This document shows positions 43,479 to 53,267 of a stretch of 64,000 nt of DNA, piece after piece (the stretch's first letter is position 1; the number at the start of each line of letters is the position of its first letter). The stretch is from Schleiferilactobacillus perolens DSM 12744 (lineage in GTDB: Bacteria > Bacillota > Bacilli > Lactobacillales > Lactobacillaceae). The stretch is taken from the NCBI RefSeq assembly GCF_001435585.1, contig NZ_AZEC01000001.1, positions 434,001 to 498,000 of the forward strand. Direction: 5' to 3'. The notes under the pieces are model-generated. The model saw nothing but the letters and a program-made list of their open reading frames with translations, did not search any database and was not told the DNA's origin. The translations under genes were made by a program, and so were the position numbers.

Positions 43479-44729
43479 ATGAATAAATTCATGCAATGGT
43501 TGCAGGAAACTATTATGCCGCCGATGGAAAAAGTTGGGAATAACAAGTACTTGGTCTCAATTCGTAATGGATTGGTCCTGACTTTGCCCGCTATCATCAG
43601 TGGTAGTATTTTCCTGATTTTGGGAAATATTCCAATCACAGCCTGGACAAATTTTATTAAACCTTACAGCAACATGATTGGTGTTGCCGTGAGCGGGTCC
43701 TTCGGTATTATTTCGCTACTGGCCGTTATTGGGATCGGATATGAACTGGCCAAGGCTTTGGATGTCGATCCAATTTCCGGGGCGGGCTTGTCTACTGTGG
43801 CTTTTATTATCACGTCCTTTAATGACAAGTTTAAATTGGACACGGATAACTTTTCCAGTAGTGGTCTATTCACTGCCATCATTACGGCATTTGTTTCTGT
43901 TTTGATCATGCGCTTCTTCGTGTCTCACAATATCGTCATTCGCTTGCCCAATGGCGTACCCCAGGCAGTATCCAATTCATTTGTTTCGCTGCTGCCAGGG
44001 TTTGTCATTCTGCTCTTATTTTGGGTGATCAGAATGCCGTTGCACATCAATATCAATTTGGTCATTGAGTCCATTTTCCACCCACTGCTATTCGCGATGA
44101 ACTCTTTGCCCGGGATATTGGTTTACACATTGCTGGTTAGCCTGTTGTGGGTGTGTGGGATTCATGGGGACATGACCCTCGAAGGCATTGCCGATCCGAT
44201 TTTCCTCCAGTTCCTAGCGGCCAACGGAACTGCTTGGGCTAAGCATCAACCACTGCCTTACGTGACATCATCTGGATTCTCCAGTTTACTGGTCAATGTG
44301 GGTGGTACTGGGGCAACGATTACGTTGGTGGCATTGATGTTGTTTTCCAAGAGCCGGACATATCGGGATCTTGGTAAGGTGGCATTTCCATCGGCTCTGT
44401 TTGAAATTAACGAACCTGTTATCTTCGGATTTCCCATTGTGATGAATCCAGTGGTGATGATTCCGTTTATACTGGTACCATTGATTCTTGCCACGGGCTC
44501 GTATATCTTGATCACCATTGGTTGGATGAATGCACCAGTGGTGATGGTGCCATGGACCATGCCGCCAATTATTGGCCCGATGATGGCTACTGGTTGGGAT
44601 TGGCGTGCCGGTGTTTGGTCGGCGATCGAGCTTTTGATTGCTGGTGCGATGTATTATCCGTTCTTTAAGGTCGCAGAGAAGAATATGCTGCGGGACGAAT
44701 TGGCGGATGCTAAAAATAAAGTCGAATAG
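43479..44729 (+). CDS. Orphan PTS EIIC permease, cellobiose family
   Basis: 416 residues with about ten helices. Landmarks: IMPPMEKVGNNKYLVSIRNG, LLVSLLWVCGIHGDMTLEGI and SALFEINEPVIFGFPIVMNP. No EIIA/EIIB or glycosidase lies beside it, so it depends on partners encoded elsewhere. Ribosome site GAAAGCTGG is weak. Separated from the UDG-like gene by about 145 bases and closed by a bidirectional terminator. Confidence 0.92.
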   Translation: MNKFMQWLQETIMPPMEKVGNNKYLVSIRNGLVLTLPAIISGSIFLILGNIPITAWTNFIKPYSNMIGVAVSGSFGIISLLAVIGIGYELAKALDVDPISGAGLSTVAFIITSFNDKFKLDTDNFSSSGLFTAIITAFVSVLIMRFFVSHNIVIRLPNGVPQAVSNSFVSLLPGFVILLLFWVIRMPLHININLVIESIFHPLLFAMNSLPGILVYTLLVSLLWVCGIHGDMTLEGIADPIFLQFLAANGTAWAKHQPLPYVTSSGFSSLLVNVGGTGATITLVALMLFSKSRTYRDLGKVAFPSALFEINEPVIFGFPIVMNPVVMIPFILVPLILATGSYILITIGWMNAPVVMVPWTMPPIIGPMMATGWDWRAGVWSAIELLIAGAMYYPFFKVAEKNMLRDELADAKNKVE

Positions 44730-44732
44730 GTG

Positions 44733-44772
44733 AAAAATACCACGTCATAAAATCTGGCGTGGTATTTTTTAA
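44733..44772. terminator. Bidirectional terminator
   Basis: AAAAATACCACG-TC and GG-CGTGGTATTTTT pair around a loop of about ten bases; T runs on both strands. Shared by the EIIC gene and the converging ABC transporter gene. Confidence 0.9.
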
Positions 44773-44782
44773 ACTTATTTAG

Positions 44783-46405
44783 TTACACAGGTGAATTAAT
44801 TTGCGCGAGTTGAACCACTTCATCGGCTAGTGCCGCAATTTCAGGATGCAAGTGATGTGTGACCATTACTAAAGTTAATTTAGGGAATGAGAGCAAACAC
44901 TTTTCAAGAGCAAGACTGGCATCTTTATCCAGGGCAGAAGTTGCTTCGTCCAATAGTAGAATACGACGACCACTTAATAACGCTCGGCCCAAAGCAATAC
45001 GCTGTTTTTGCCCGCCAGATAGATCGGTACCGTTGTGGGATAACAAAGTGTCTAAACCATTGGGCAAATGGCTGATGAGTGGGCCCAATCCGACTTGGTC
45101 GATTACACCTGTTAGATGAACGGGGTCGACAGATTGGCCAAGTGTTAGATTCCACCGCAGATCGGCATTGAAAATATAGGGATCTTGAGTGACGTACGCT
45201 AACTGAGCGTGGAGCGCATCAGCAGAAATATGGTGGTAATCCAGGCCATCAAAGCTGACCCGTCCGGTATATCCGGTGAGCTGACCGCTGATAATACCCA
45301 GCAAAGTTGACTTTCCAGTGCCGGAATCACCCGTCAAAATGATTTTTCGACCAGCGGGGATGGTCAGTGATAGATCATGCAAAATGTTATCTGAGCGATC
45401 TCCGTACCGATATGTGATATTGGATAGCTGTAAGCCAGTGTGAAGAACTGGAAGAGGGGCGGTCACAGGAGTTGGTTTGGCCCTGGTGCTGGCTAACTTG
45501 CCCATAATTGGGGCCACAGATCGGAACTCTCTGTAGTTAAAGGCGATGCCCGATAACTCAGCAAAAATGGTGCCGCCAAAATATTGAACGCCGCTGATTG
45601 CGCCAATGGGTGTTAAACGATACAGAATTAAGCCTCCAGCCTGGGCCAGTAGAATCAGTTGGCTCAGAAAGGACAAGCCATTCGTGCTCGCGTACATGGC
45701 ACCACTTGCGCGACCGAAGGCAATGTAATGAGCATTTACGTCTTTAGAGACAGTCACAACTTTTTGGGCCATCACTTTGGTGAGATTAGCCGTAAACAGA
45801 GTGTCAAACCCGTTCAGCATGTCCTCCAACATATTGACCAATCGCTCGTTGGCTTTAGTCCGGGCTAACGAGGTACGATCTAGGCGAGCTTTGAAGATAC
45901 GCGGAAAGATCACCATTGCGCTGGATAAACCCAGCACTGTCAACAAAAGACTCCAGTGGAGAACAAACAAAGTGGTACCGCTGAAAATGATTTCGGCGAT
46001 TTGTTGAATAATCATCAATGCGTCCCCAATTCCATATTCATTGATCGTAGCAATGTCATTGGTTAGCCAGGAAGTATAGGTGGCAGTGGTTTCCCGGTGA
46101 AAGTCAGCATAATTTTGTGTGCCTAGTCCTGCAGCGACATCAGCTCGGATCAGGGTGTCAATCTCCTGAGTCAGTTTAACTTTTTGAACTGTTTGAAAAT
46201 AAAGCAATACGGCATAGCTGAGATCAGCAGCAACGGTGACACCTACCCAGGCAAAGAAAGGAACGGTTTGATGTTTGACGATCACTGTTAGGGCATTGAC
46301 GCTGCCAATGCCGCCCACTGTTAACAACCCAGCGTTGCAAATAATAATAGTGATCACTAGGGCCAAGTGTGTACGGCATTGGCCAAAATAGTGCATTAAT
46401 GTCAT
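44783..46405 (-). CDS. ABC exporter half-transporter (membrane + ATPase)
   Basis: 540 residues from ATG 46405 (GAGGA nine bases upstream; an earlier ATG at 46414 overlaps it). Six helices in the first ~300 residues, then an ATPase domain: Walker A ILTGDSGTGKSTLLG, Q-loop AYVTQDPYIF, signature LSGGQKQRIALGRALLSG, Walker B ILLLDEATSALD and H-loop VMVTHHLHPE. Resembles peptide or drug exporters of the MsbA type. Stands alone; leader carries alternative G+C-rich hairpins. Confidence 0.92.
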   Translation of the reverse strand: MTLMHYFGQCRTHLALVITIIICNAGLLTVGGIGSVNALTVIVKHQTVPFFAWVGVTVAADLSYAVLLYFQTVQKVKLTQEIDTLIRADVAAGLGTQNYADFHRETTATYTSWLTNDIATINEYGIGDALMIIQQIAEIIFSGTTLFVLHWSLLLTVLGLSSAMVIFPRIFKARLDRTSLARTKANERLVNMLEDMLNGFDTLFTANLTKVMAQKVVTVSKDVNAHYIAFGRASGAMYASTNGLSFLSQLILLAQAGGLILYRLTPIGAISGVQYFGGTIFAELSGIAFNYREFRSVAPIMGKLASTRAKPTPVTAPLPVLHTGLQLSNITYRYGDRSDNILHDLSLTIPAGRKIILTGDSGTGKSTLLGIISGQLTGYTGRVSFDGLDYHHISADALHAQLAYVTQDPYIFNADLRWNLTLGQSVDPVHLTGVIDQVGLGPLISHLPNGLDTLLSHNGTDLSGGQKQRIALGRALLSGRRILLLDEATSALDKDASLALEKCLLSFPKLTLVMVTHHLHPEIAALADEVVQLAQINSPV

Positions 46406-46503
46406 GAAATACATTCCTCATTTCTCAAATTCAAGGATCGATCAACTTGAGAAGTGAACAGCGAAATGCGCTTGATTGCGGTCTGCGCGGTAAGAAAGCC
46501 CTT

Positions 46504-46548
46504 CGCCGCACGCAAAAAGCGGCGCAAATCATCGCCGATTCACGCCGC
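46504..46548. promoter_or_regulatory. Three-arm G+C-rich hairpin set in the ABC gene leader
   Basis: CGCCGC (46504), GCGGCG (46519) and CGCCGC (46543) can form two mutually exclusive hairpins. The rest of the 46406-46829 spacer shows no gene; the short open frames there have poor starts. Confidence 0.35.
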
Positions 46549-46816
46549 TCATATTTATATTGCACATAATGGTCGGATTTTAACGCTCCAATTGATGTGA
46601 GCGCCAGAGTGTGGATGATTTTAGGGTGATTCCTGTTCTGTTGTTTTCCATCGTCCACAGTCCCTTCTTTACGCGTTCACTTGATGTGTTCATGGTACTC
46701 ATTGTATGAATTAAAAGCAACAAGTGTATGGATTTCGTAAGGACGGCGCAGCAACCTGACACGCTTTTGAATAAATATCGTCTCGCTCGATCTTGTCCGT
46801 GAGGGTGCGGAAATTT

Positions 46817-46895
46817 TTGTTAGTTACTGTTGACGGAATCTAACTAAGCGACTATACTGCATAATTGTTAGTTAGGAAGCAATAAAGCTAACGAA
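46817..46895 (+). promoter_or_regulatory. Promoter with repeated TTAGTTA elements
   Basis: TTGACG (46830-46835), 17 bases, TATACT (46853-46858). TTGTTAGTTA occurs at 46817 and again at 46865, with inverted copies TCTAACTAA (46839) and GCTAACG (46887) flanking the promoter; likely sites for the MarR protein encoded two genes on. Confidence 0.65.
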
Positions 46896-46939
46896 CATTT
46901 CCCCGCCTTATCGACGAGATACAAAAGTGGAGGCACTCT

Positions 46940-48715
46940 ATGCAACGATCATCAACAATGGCCACCCGCACACAAAATAGCGCAGGGCCTAAAAAAATCA
47001 ACATCCGAAATTTCACAAAATTAATTGGCTCAATTTATCCCCATTACTGGCAATTAGGCTTGGGCCTTGGCTTAGGTCTCATCGCCACAGCCGGGCAATT
47101 ATTTGTCCCATCCTTTGCGGGCAAACTGATTAACCAGTTAGGCCATTCCATTAATCAGACCATGATCATCACGATCCTGATCCTGTTCATCGGATCCGCG
47201 TTCATCAGTGCGATTTCCGGGGCATCACTGGGAATCTTTGGCGAAGATGTGGTGGCCAAGTTAAGGACAAAACTGTGGGCTAAATTACTTGCATTACCAG
47301 TCAAATATTTTGACACCACCAAGTCGGGCGAAACAACTTCCCGGCTGGTCAACGATTCGACTCAGGTCAAAGATTTGCTGGCAAACTCAGTCCCTCGGAT
47401 GGTTACCTCCATCATGCAACTGGTGGGTGCGTTGGTTTTAATGCTATTGATGGATTGGAAAATGACGGCAATCATGTTTGCGGTTGTGCCACTATTCATC
47501 GCCGTCTTTTTACCAGTTGCGACTAAATCACGAAAAATTGCGTTTGCTCGCCAAGACAATCTAGCAGCTTTTTCAAGTGAGGCTGCTGATGTACTTGGTG
47601 CTGTCCGATTGGTTAAGTCTTCTAATGCAGAGAGTGTTGAGAGTAAAACGGGCAACAAACGGATTCAAGGCTTGTACAAATTAGGGGTCAAAGAAGCGAT
47701 CTATGATGCAATCGCGCAACCCATTACCACCATGCTGATGATGGGAATGATCGTCGGCGTCCTGGCCTATGGTGCTAGTCGAGTAGCCACTGGGACAATG
47801 AGCATGGGGACACTGTTTGCTTTCCTCATGTACCTCACCCAGATTATTGGCCCATTTACCACCCTAGGCCAATTCTTCACAGACGTGGCGAAAGCCAGTG
47901 GCTCCACGGCACGTATCAATGAATTGTTGAATGAACCTGAAGAACCGCGCACTGGTAAGGCGTTGCCCGATGTGAGTGGTGCCACGTTAGCGATGGAAAA
48001 CGTGAACTTCTCTTATGAAAAGGGTACCCCGGTATTGCGTGGTGTATCCTTCACTGCTGCACCCGGCCAAGTCATTGCCTTTGCTGGACCTTCTGGTGGC
48101 GGCAAGTCCACAATTATCAGCTTGTTGGAACGCTTTTACCAACCTAATGCCGGTCAAATCACAATTGGCGGTCAAGACATTAGTAAAGTGAATATCGCGG
48201 ATTGGCGCGATAAAATTGGCTTAGTCGGTCAAGACGCCACCATCATGACGGGTACGATCCGGTATAATTTGACTTATGGGGCTAAACAAGCATACACCGA
48301 CGATCAACTTTGGCAGGTGTTAGAAATGGCCTACGCTAAGGATTTTGTGCAGGCAATGCCGAACGGATTAGACACCGAAGTGGGTGAACGCGGCATTAAA
48401 GTATCTGGCGGCCAACGTCAGCGCCTGGCCATTGCTCGGGCATTCTTGCGCAATCCGCAGATCTTAATATTAGACGAAGCCACAGCTAGCTTGGACGCAG
48501 AATCAGAGATGATGGTACAAAAAGCACTGAATAAATTGATGAAAGGGCGCACGACCATTGTTATTGCTCACCGTTTAAGCACTATCGTGAATGCGGATCG
48601 GATTTACTTTATCGAAGCGGGTACTGTGACCGGCAGTGGCACGCATCAAAGCTTGGTGGCCAGCCACCCGGTTTATCGTCAGTATGTGGCAGATCAATTT
48701 GGTCAAGTGGCCTAA
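46940..48715 (+). CDS. ABC multidrug-type exporter (BmrA/LmrA-like)
   Basis: 591 residues; GGAGG precedes ATG 46940. Six-helix exporter domain, then ATPase domain with GPSGGGKSTIISLLERFY (Walker A), GLVGQDATIMTGTIRYNL (Q-loop), VSGGQRQRLAIARAFL (signature), ILILDEATASLDAES (Walker B) and IVIAHRLSTI (H-loop). Works as homodimer to export hydrophobic compounds. Co-transcribed with a MarR-type regulator starting 15 bases downstream, an arrangement typical of inducible efflux. Confidence 0.94.
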   Translation: MQRSSTMATRTQNSAGPKKINIRNFTKLIGSIYPHYWQLGLGLGLGLIATAGQLFVPSFAGKLINQLGHSINQTMIITILILFIGSAFISAISGASLGIFGEDVVAKLRTKLWAKLLALPVKYFDTTKSGETTSRLVNDSTQVKDLLANSVPRMVTSIMQLVGALVLMLLMDWKMTAIMFAVVPLFIAVFLPVATKSRKIAFARQDNLAAFSSEAADVLGAVRLVKSSNAESVESKTGNKRIQGLYKLGVKEAIYDAIAQPITTMLMMGMIVGVLAYGASRVATGTMSMGTLFAFLMYLTQIIGPFTTLGQFFTDVAKASGSTARINELLNEPEEPRTGKALPDVSGATLAMENVNFSYEKGTPVLRGVSFTAAPGQVIAFAGPSGGGKSTIISLLERFYQPNAGQITIGGQDISKVNIADWRDKIGLVGQDATIMTGTIRYNLTYGAKQAYTDDQLWQVLEMAYAKDFVQAMPNGLDTEVGERGIKVSGGQRQRLAIARAFLRNPQILILDEATASLDAESEMMVQKALNKLMKGRTTIVIAHRLSTIVNADRIYFIEAGTVTGSGTHQSLVASHPVYRQYVADQFGQVA

Positions 48716-48730
48716 GGAAGGGAAGAAACA

Positions 48731-49291
48731 TTGACAGAGATAGCAGATGAACTACTCACAACATTTCGCGCATTGATGCAAAAAGGGACTTTTCGGGGCG
48801 CAATGGTCAGTTCCTGGTGGGAAAAGCAAAATCAGCAGCCCAATCAATTGCGGGTTCTACAATTACTGGTTGAAAAGGGTGAGTTGACCAATCGTGACTT
48901 TGTCGATGCACTGGATATTCGGCCCAGCTCTGTGAGTGCGTTGGTGCAAAAGCTGGAAGATGCTGGCTTCATTGAGCGGCACGACTCACCCACGGATAAA
49001 CGTGTTCAACTGATCGCAGTCACTGATAAAGGACATCAATTTGTCCACACGACGACAAGGTTTGCCAATGACTTGCCAAGCAAAGTCTTTCAACCTTTAA
49101 GCGCGCAAGAACAAAGCGAGTTATTGCGATTGCTGAGTAAATTGAATGCTGGCATACCGGAGGATGTGGACTTCCAGTGGCCGGAGGGCAAACAATTCGA
49201 TCGCATGCGGGCATGGGCGGAACACTTCCGTCAAGGCGGCGGGCGCGACTTTCCGAATGGATTTGGTCGGGGACCACGGGGGTTCAATTAA
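48731..49291 (+). CDS. MarR-family regulator
   Basis: 186 residues from TTG 48731 (AAGGGAAG upstream). Winged-helix core: LRVLQLLVEKGELTNRDFVD, IRPSSVSALVQKLEDAGFIE and RHDSPTDKRVQLIAVTDKGH. The C-terminal tail is long and rich in Gly/Arg (FRQGGGRDFPNGFGRGPRGF), unusual for MarR proteins. Probably represses the exporter operon through the TTAGTTA-type sites at its promoter. Confidence 0.9.
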   Translation: MTEIADELLTTFRALMQKGTFRGAMVSSWWEKQNQQPNQLRVLQLLVEKGELTNRDFVDALDIRPSSVSALVQKLEDAGFIERHDSPTDKRVQLIAVTDKGHQFVHTTTRFANDLPSKVFQPLSAQEQSELLRLLSKLNAGIPEDVDFQWPEGKQFDRMRAWAEHFRQGGGRDFPNGFGRGPRGFN

Positions 49292-49301
49292 TCGTCATCA
49301 G

Positions 49302-49352
49302 AAAAGAGCAGCTATCCTGAAAAATATTTCTCAGGCTGACTGCTCTTTTTTG
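49302..49352. terminator. Terminator between marR and alr
   Basis: AAAAGAGCAG and CTGCTCTTTT pair, with CCTGA / TCAGG forming an inner stem; TTTTTT follows on the plus strand. Confidence 0.85.
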
Positions 49353-49370
49353 TGCAATTGTCGATCAAAA

Positions 49371-50483
49371 TCAATCCACCAAAACCCGTGGCAGCCGCTC
49401 AGCAAACCGAATCGAAAGCTCCCACGGCGCAATCCCTGTATGATGGGCCATATCCGTCAACGTCAGCCGCTGTCCGCCATCTTCACCAAGCAGCGTGACT
49501 TTAGTATGTACCGGCAAGGGGCCAGGCAACTTAACCACCAATGCATCCATGGTCAGATTACCAATAATCGGACACTTCTCACCGTGGATCAGCAGTGAGA
49601 ACCCCTTTAATCGCCGACTCAGTCCGTCACCATAACCAATGGCCACTGTACCGACCCATTCATCAGTTGGGGTCACGTAGGTATGCCCATACGAGACACC
49701 TTCACCCGCGGGCAACTTTTTCACCATGATCAATTCAGATTCCAACCGTTCAATCTGATCTAAATAGTCATCCGGTCGAATCGTCCCCTCAGACGGTTCC
49801 ATGCCGTAAACCACAGTGCCAATGCGAATCACGTCGGTGGGCACCTCGGCGGCATGATACATGGCAGCGCCCGAGTTGGCTACATGGACCATTGGTGGTT
49901 TGACCAGCCCATCAGTCATGACATGCCACCGTGTCACTTGTCGCTCAAAATAGTCAGTCTCGACTGTGTCCGAATCCGCAAAGTGGGTCATGAGACCCTG
50001 ATAAACAAAGCCAGTCGGATGCGCCTGTAAAAACGCCACACAGGCTTCCGCTTCGGCGCGCTCCCGGCAGCCAATTCGCCCCATCCCGGTGTCTACAGCC
50101 AAAGACACCAACAATGGTGGATGACCATCCAAATAGGGCAGAGCTTCCTTGAGCCATGCCAAACTGGAGACGGTGACCATCACCTGCTGATCGGCACAAA
50201 CACCGGCGTACGCCGCATCCAACCAGGACATGATGAGGATCGGCGCCGTGATTCCCGCCGAGCGCAAGGTCAGTGCTTCATCCAAAACGGCTACGGCCAA
50301 GCCGTTCGCGCCGCCCGCCAGCACCGCCTGACTCACAGGCAAAAGGCCAAAGCCATAACCGTTATCCTTGACGGCCATAAAGATAAATCGACAGCCGGAC
50401 GTTTGGCGCACCACCGTCAAGTTATGCGCAATCGCCTTACGTGAAATCAACAACCGAGTGGGACGATGAGCAGCCACAACCAT
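49371..50483 (-). CDS. alr: Alanine racemase family protein (divergent)
   Basis: About 370 residues; ATG 50483 (AGTAGGG upstream) fits the usual N-terminus better than ATG 50510. Fold-type III landmarks: PLP lysine in MAVKDNGYGFGLLP (usually VKANAYGHG), SLAVDTGMGRIG, GLMTHFADSDT, RIGTVVYGMEP, VSYGHTYVTPTDEWVGTVAI with the catalytic tyrosine, and GNLTMDALVV where most Alr have CMD. These changes suggest a paralog to the main alr, perhaps with another amino acid as substrate. Makes D-alanine or a related D-amino acid. Confidence 0.85.
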   Translation of the reverse strand: MVVAAHRPTRLLISRKAIAHNLTVVRQTSGCRFIFMAVKDNGYGFGLLPVSQAVLAGGANGLAVAVLDEALTLRSAGITAPILIMSWLDAAYAGVCADQQVMVTVSSLAWLKEALPYLDGHPPLLVSLAVDTGMGRIGCRERAEAEACVAFLQAHPTGFVYQGLMTHFADSDTVETDYFERQVTRWHVMTDGLVKPPMVHVANSGAAMYHAAEVPTDVIRIGTVVYGMEPSEGTIRPDDYLDQIERLESELIMVKKLPAGEGVSYGHTYVTPTDEWVGTVAIGYGDGLSRRLKGFSLLIHGEKCPIIGNLTMDALVVKLPGPLPVHTKVTLLGEDGGQRLTLTDMAHHTGIAPWELSIRFAERLPRVLVD

Positions 50484-50568
50484 ACCAACAACCCTACTTT
50501 CCATAAGCACATTGACTCCATCATACCGGAACCTAGAAAGTTAACAAGCCAATCTCCATCCAGTATAG

Positions 50569-50853
50569 AAAAAAGGCTGTGACATAAGTTTGAATCCAGA
50601 TATAGCTAGTGCCAATGCGGAGCAATCGTAGGCTGAAATGGGCTCAGCTGTGGAAACGTCACAGTGGCCCGGTTTTGGCCACTGATGACGTTAGGCGTGT
50701 TTGAGACCGCGTTCCTTAGCGGGCTCAAACCGCCGTCACAGCTAGCTTCGCCTGCGGCTACGCACTAGCTGCGCGTCGCCACCCATTTCAGCCGGAGATT
50801 GCGCAGCTTTGGCACGGCACACCGAGAGACAACTCATGTCGCAGCCATTTTTC
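50569..50853. repeat. Nested palindromic element between alr and the ABC operon
   Basis: Outer arms GGCTGTGACATAAGTT (50575) and AACTCATGTCGCAGCC (50831-50846) face each other and have a T run outside the distal arm on the minus strand, so they can form a terminator for the ABC operon. Inside lies a 207-bp element (50609-50815) with ~34-bp inverted ends starting GTGCCAATGCGGAGCAATC, holding further stems such as AGTGGCC/GGCCACT within AACGTCA/TGACGTT. A miniature copy of its ends occurs at 59797-59837. No ORF of note. Confidence 0.75.
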
Positions 50854-50860
50854 TTTACAC

Positions 50861-51607
50861 TTACACGCGGCTCAAATACCGCTTCAAGAACTCCTGCGTC
50901 CGCGCTTCCTGCGGATGCTCAAAGATCTGTTCCGGCGTACCGCTCTCCGCCAAAATGCCATCATTCATAAAGCAGACAATATCTGACACATCGCGAGCAA
51001 ACTGCATTTCGTGGGTGACGATGATCATCGTCAACCCCGTGTGGGCCAGTTTCGACATGGTGTTCAACACTTCATCCACCATTTCGGGGTCCAGCGCGGA
51101 AGTCGGTTCATCAAACAACAATACTTCTGGATCCATTGCTTCCGCTCGGGCAATGGCCACCCGCTGCTGCTGACCACCAGAGAGCTGGCTGGGCTTGGCA
51201 TTGACGTAGGGCGCCATCCCAACCCTTTCCAGCAGTTCCATGGCGTGGTCCTTGGCTTCGTCAGGATTGCGCTTCAAGACCGTAGTTTGGCCCACCATGA
51301 CGTTTTGCAGGACATCCAAATTGGCAAACAAATTGAAACTTTGGAACACCATGCCCACCTTTGCCCGGTACAGTGTGACATCGAAGTCGTCACTGAGAAT
51401 GCTTTGATTGTGGAAAAGAATATCGCCGCCAGTGGGTTGTTCCAACAAATTAATGTTGCGCAGCAGGGTGGATTTACCACTCCCGGACGCGCCAATAATC
51501 GATAACACTTCACCCTTGTGGACGTCCAGGTTGATATCCTTCAACACTTCATGATCGCCAAACGACTTGTGCAGATTTTGCACCTGAAGAATCATTTCGT
51601 CTTTCAT
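50861..51607 (-). CDS. Amino-acid ABC transporter ATPase (probable lysine uptake)
   Basis: 248 residues; GlnQ/HisP-type ATPase: [20 protein letters not shown], Walker [18 protein letters not shown]-loop [15 protein letters not shown], signature [17 protein letters not shown], Walker [18 protein letters not shown]-loop IIVTHEMQF. Powers the permease encoded just upstream, whose stop shares a base with its start. The lysine riboswitch ahead of the operon points to lysine or another basic amino acid. Confidence 0.94.
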   Translation of the reverse strand: MKDEMILQVQNLHKSFGDHEVLKDINLDVHKGEVLSIIGASGSGKSTLLRNINLLEQPTGGDILFHNQSILSDDFDVTLYRAKVGMVFQSFNLFANLDVLQNVMVGQTTVLKRNPDEAKDHAMELLERVGMAPYVNAKPSQLSGGQQQRVAIARAEAMDPEVLLFDEPTSALDPEMVDEVLNTMSKLAHTGLTMIIVTHEMQFARDVSDIVCFMNDGILAESGTPEQIFEHPQEARTQEFLKRYLSRV

Positions 51608-53220
51608 TATTCTGCGTCCTTTCTGGGAGCCCCACCGATACGCGGTGTTTCCACTTGCATTTGGTTATTCATTACGTTGTAGTTTTTCGGTCCGTCCATA
51701 TGCTTTTCAATCAAGCGGAAGGCCCGTGAAATTGTGAAGGTCATGATCAGGTAGATACCGGAAATGACCAGGTAAGTGTGGAAGAACTGGAAGTTTTGCC
51801 CGGCGATGGTTTCCCCGGAGAAGAACAGTTCAGAAACTGAGATAACACTCAGGACCGACGTATCCTTGATATTCACGATGAATTCGTTGGTCACTGCGGG
51901 CAGAGAATTCCGCACCGCTTGGGGAAGGATGACTTTCCGCATCATTTGGAAATGAGTCATGCCCAACGCGTTGGCGGCTTCGAATTGACCCGCATCCACA
52001 GAAGTAATCCCCCCGCGAATGATTTCAGAAATATAGGCCCCGGTGTTGATCGACACGATAATCAGCGCGGCGGCGGTGCGGTCAATGCTTAAATGTAAGG
52101 CCTGGGCTGAACCATAGTAGAGGACAGCAGCCTGTACGATCATTGGTGTGCCCCGGAAGACTTCAATGTAGACAGCCAGTAACCAATCAAACAGGCGCAA
52201 CAAGCCACGCTTGCCAGTGGAACGCGGCCGGGGAATCGTCCGAATGATGCCGACGAATAAACCGATCAGGAAACCAACTAACGTACCGACGACGGCTAAG
52301 AGAATGGTCATCCCCACGCCCCGTAAGAGCATGCCGCCGTATTGCTGCATCAAGCTGACAAACCAGTTGCCGGTGTTCCCGGTGGAAGGTTGATTGGCCA
52401 CAGCCTCATTCATGATTTGAGTCCGTTCTTTTTGGGAAATACCAGCCAAAACTTCGTTGATTTTGGCTTTGTATTCGTAACCCTTACGAACCCCGATGGC
52501 CAAATCACTTTCGTCTGGATTAGTCTTGAATCCCTGTCCCTTAGCAAAATGGATCATCTTTAAATTGGGATTCGCGGCCTCCGCAGAACTGCCTTCAGGC
52601 ACTTCGGAAGCATACCCGTCAATGGTGCCGGACTCAATCGCGGCCCGCATCGCCGGGAAGTTGTTCATGGCTGGCTCCTTGATCACGCCCTTGATTTGCG
52701 AAATGGCGTCGTAATCAGAGGTGCTTAACTGGCCAGTAATCTTGGCTCCCTTGAAATCTTTTAGTGATGTCGCATTCGCATATTTGCCGTCCTTGCGAAC
52801 CACGATCGTCATATTTGATACATAATACGTATTGGTGAAATCAATCGTTTTGCGTCGTTCAGGCGTCGGGGACATCCCCGCAATAATGGCGTCAATCTTG
52901 CCAGAAGTCAGTGCTGGGGGCAGACCGTCCCAATCCGTCTTCACCACGACGGGGGTTTTACCTAATGCCTTGGCGATCCGCTTGGCAATCTGAACATCAT
53001 AGCCATTAGCGTATTCAGAAGATCCTTGAATCTTCACAGCGCCGTTGCTGCTGTCGTTTTGGGTCCAGTTAAAAGGGGCATAACCGGCTTCCATCCCAAC
53101 CTTAAACTCACCATTATCCTTGCTGGCGGCTTGGGTCGGTGTGGCCAACATCCCCGCCAAACCGAAGCCCAGTCCGAGAACCGCGAAAACGGCCCAGAAT
53201 TTTCTAAATAAATGCGACAT
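51607..53220 (-). CDS. Amino-acid ABC transporter, fused binding protein and permease
   Basis: 537 residues; AAGGGAG upstream of ATG 53220. Signal peptide ([19 protein letters not shown]), then a type-3 solute-binding domain to about residue 290 ([43 protein letters not shown]), then an HisM-type permease with [20 protein letters not shown] (EAA loop for ATPase docking). No lipobox; the binding domain stays tethered through the fusion. Under a lysine riboswitch, so lysine import is the best inference. Confidence 0.94.
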   Translation of the reverse strand: MSHLFRKFWAVFAVLGLGFGLAGMLATPTQAASKDNGEFKVGMEAGYAPFNWTQNDSSNGAVKIQGSSEYANGYDVQIAKRIAKALGKTPVVVKTDWDGLPPALTSGKIDAIIAGMSPTPERRKTIDFTNTYYVSNMTIVVRKDGKYANATSLKDFKGAKITGQLSTSDYDAISQIKGVIKEPAMNNFPAMRAAIESGTIDGYASEVPEGSSAEAANPNLKMIHFAKGQGFKTNPDESDLAIGVRKGYEYKAKINEVLAGISQKERTQIMNEAVANQPSTGNTGNWFVSLMQQYGGMLLRGVGMTILLAVVGTLVGFLIGLFVGIIRTIPRPRSTGKRGLLRLFDWLLAVYIEVFRGTPMIVQAAVLYYGSAQALHLSIDRTAAALIIVSINTGAYISEIIRGGITSVDAGQFEAANALGMTHFQMMRKVILPQAVRNSLPAVTNEFIVNIKDTSVLSVISVSELFFSGETIAGQNFQFFHTYLVISGIYLIMTFTISRAFRLIEKHMDGPKNYNVMNNQMQVETPRIGGAPRKDAE

Positions 53221-53267
53221 GCTAATTCTCTCCCTTCAATGTTTACCACCGAGGGGAAATAGAGAAC

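Noticed and set aside
46431-46762. Minus-strand frames of 60-75 codons upstream of the ABC exporter
   Set aside because: Composition and starts are poor; the region is better read as a structured leader.
50609-50815. Insertion sequence with transposase
   Set aside because: Inverted ends are clear, but the element is too short and has no reading frame of note; kept as a non-autonomous repeat.
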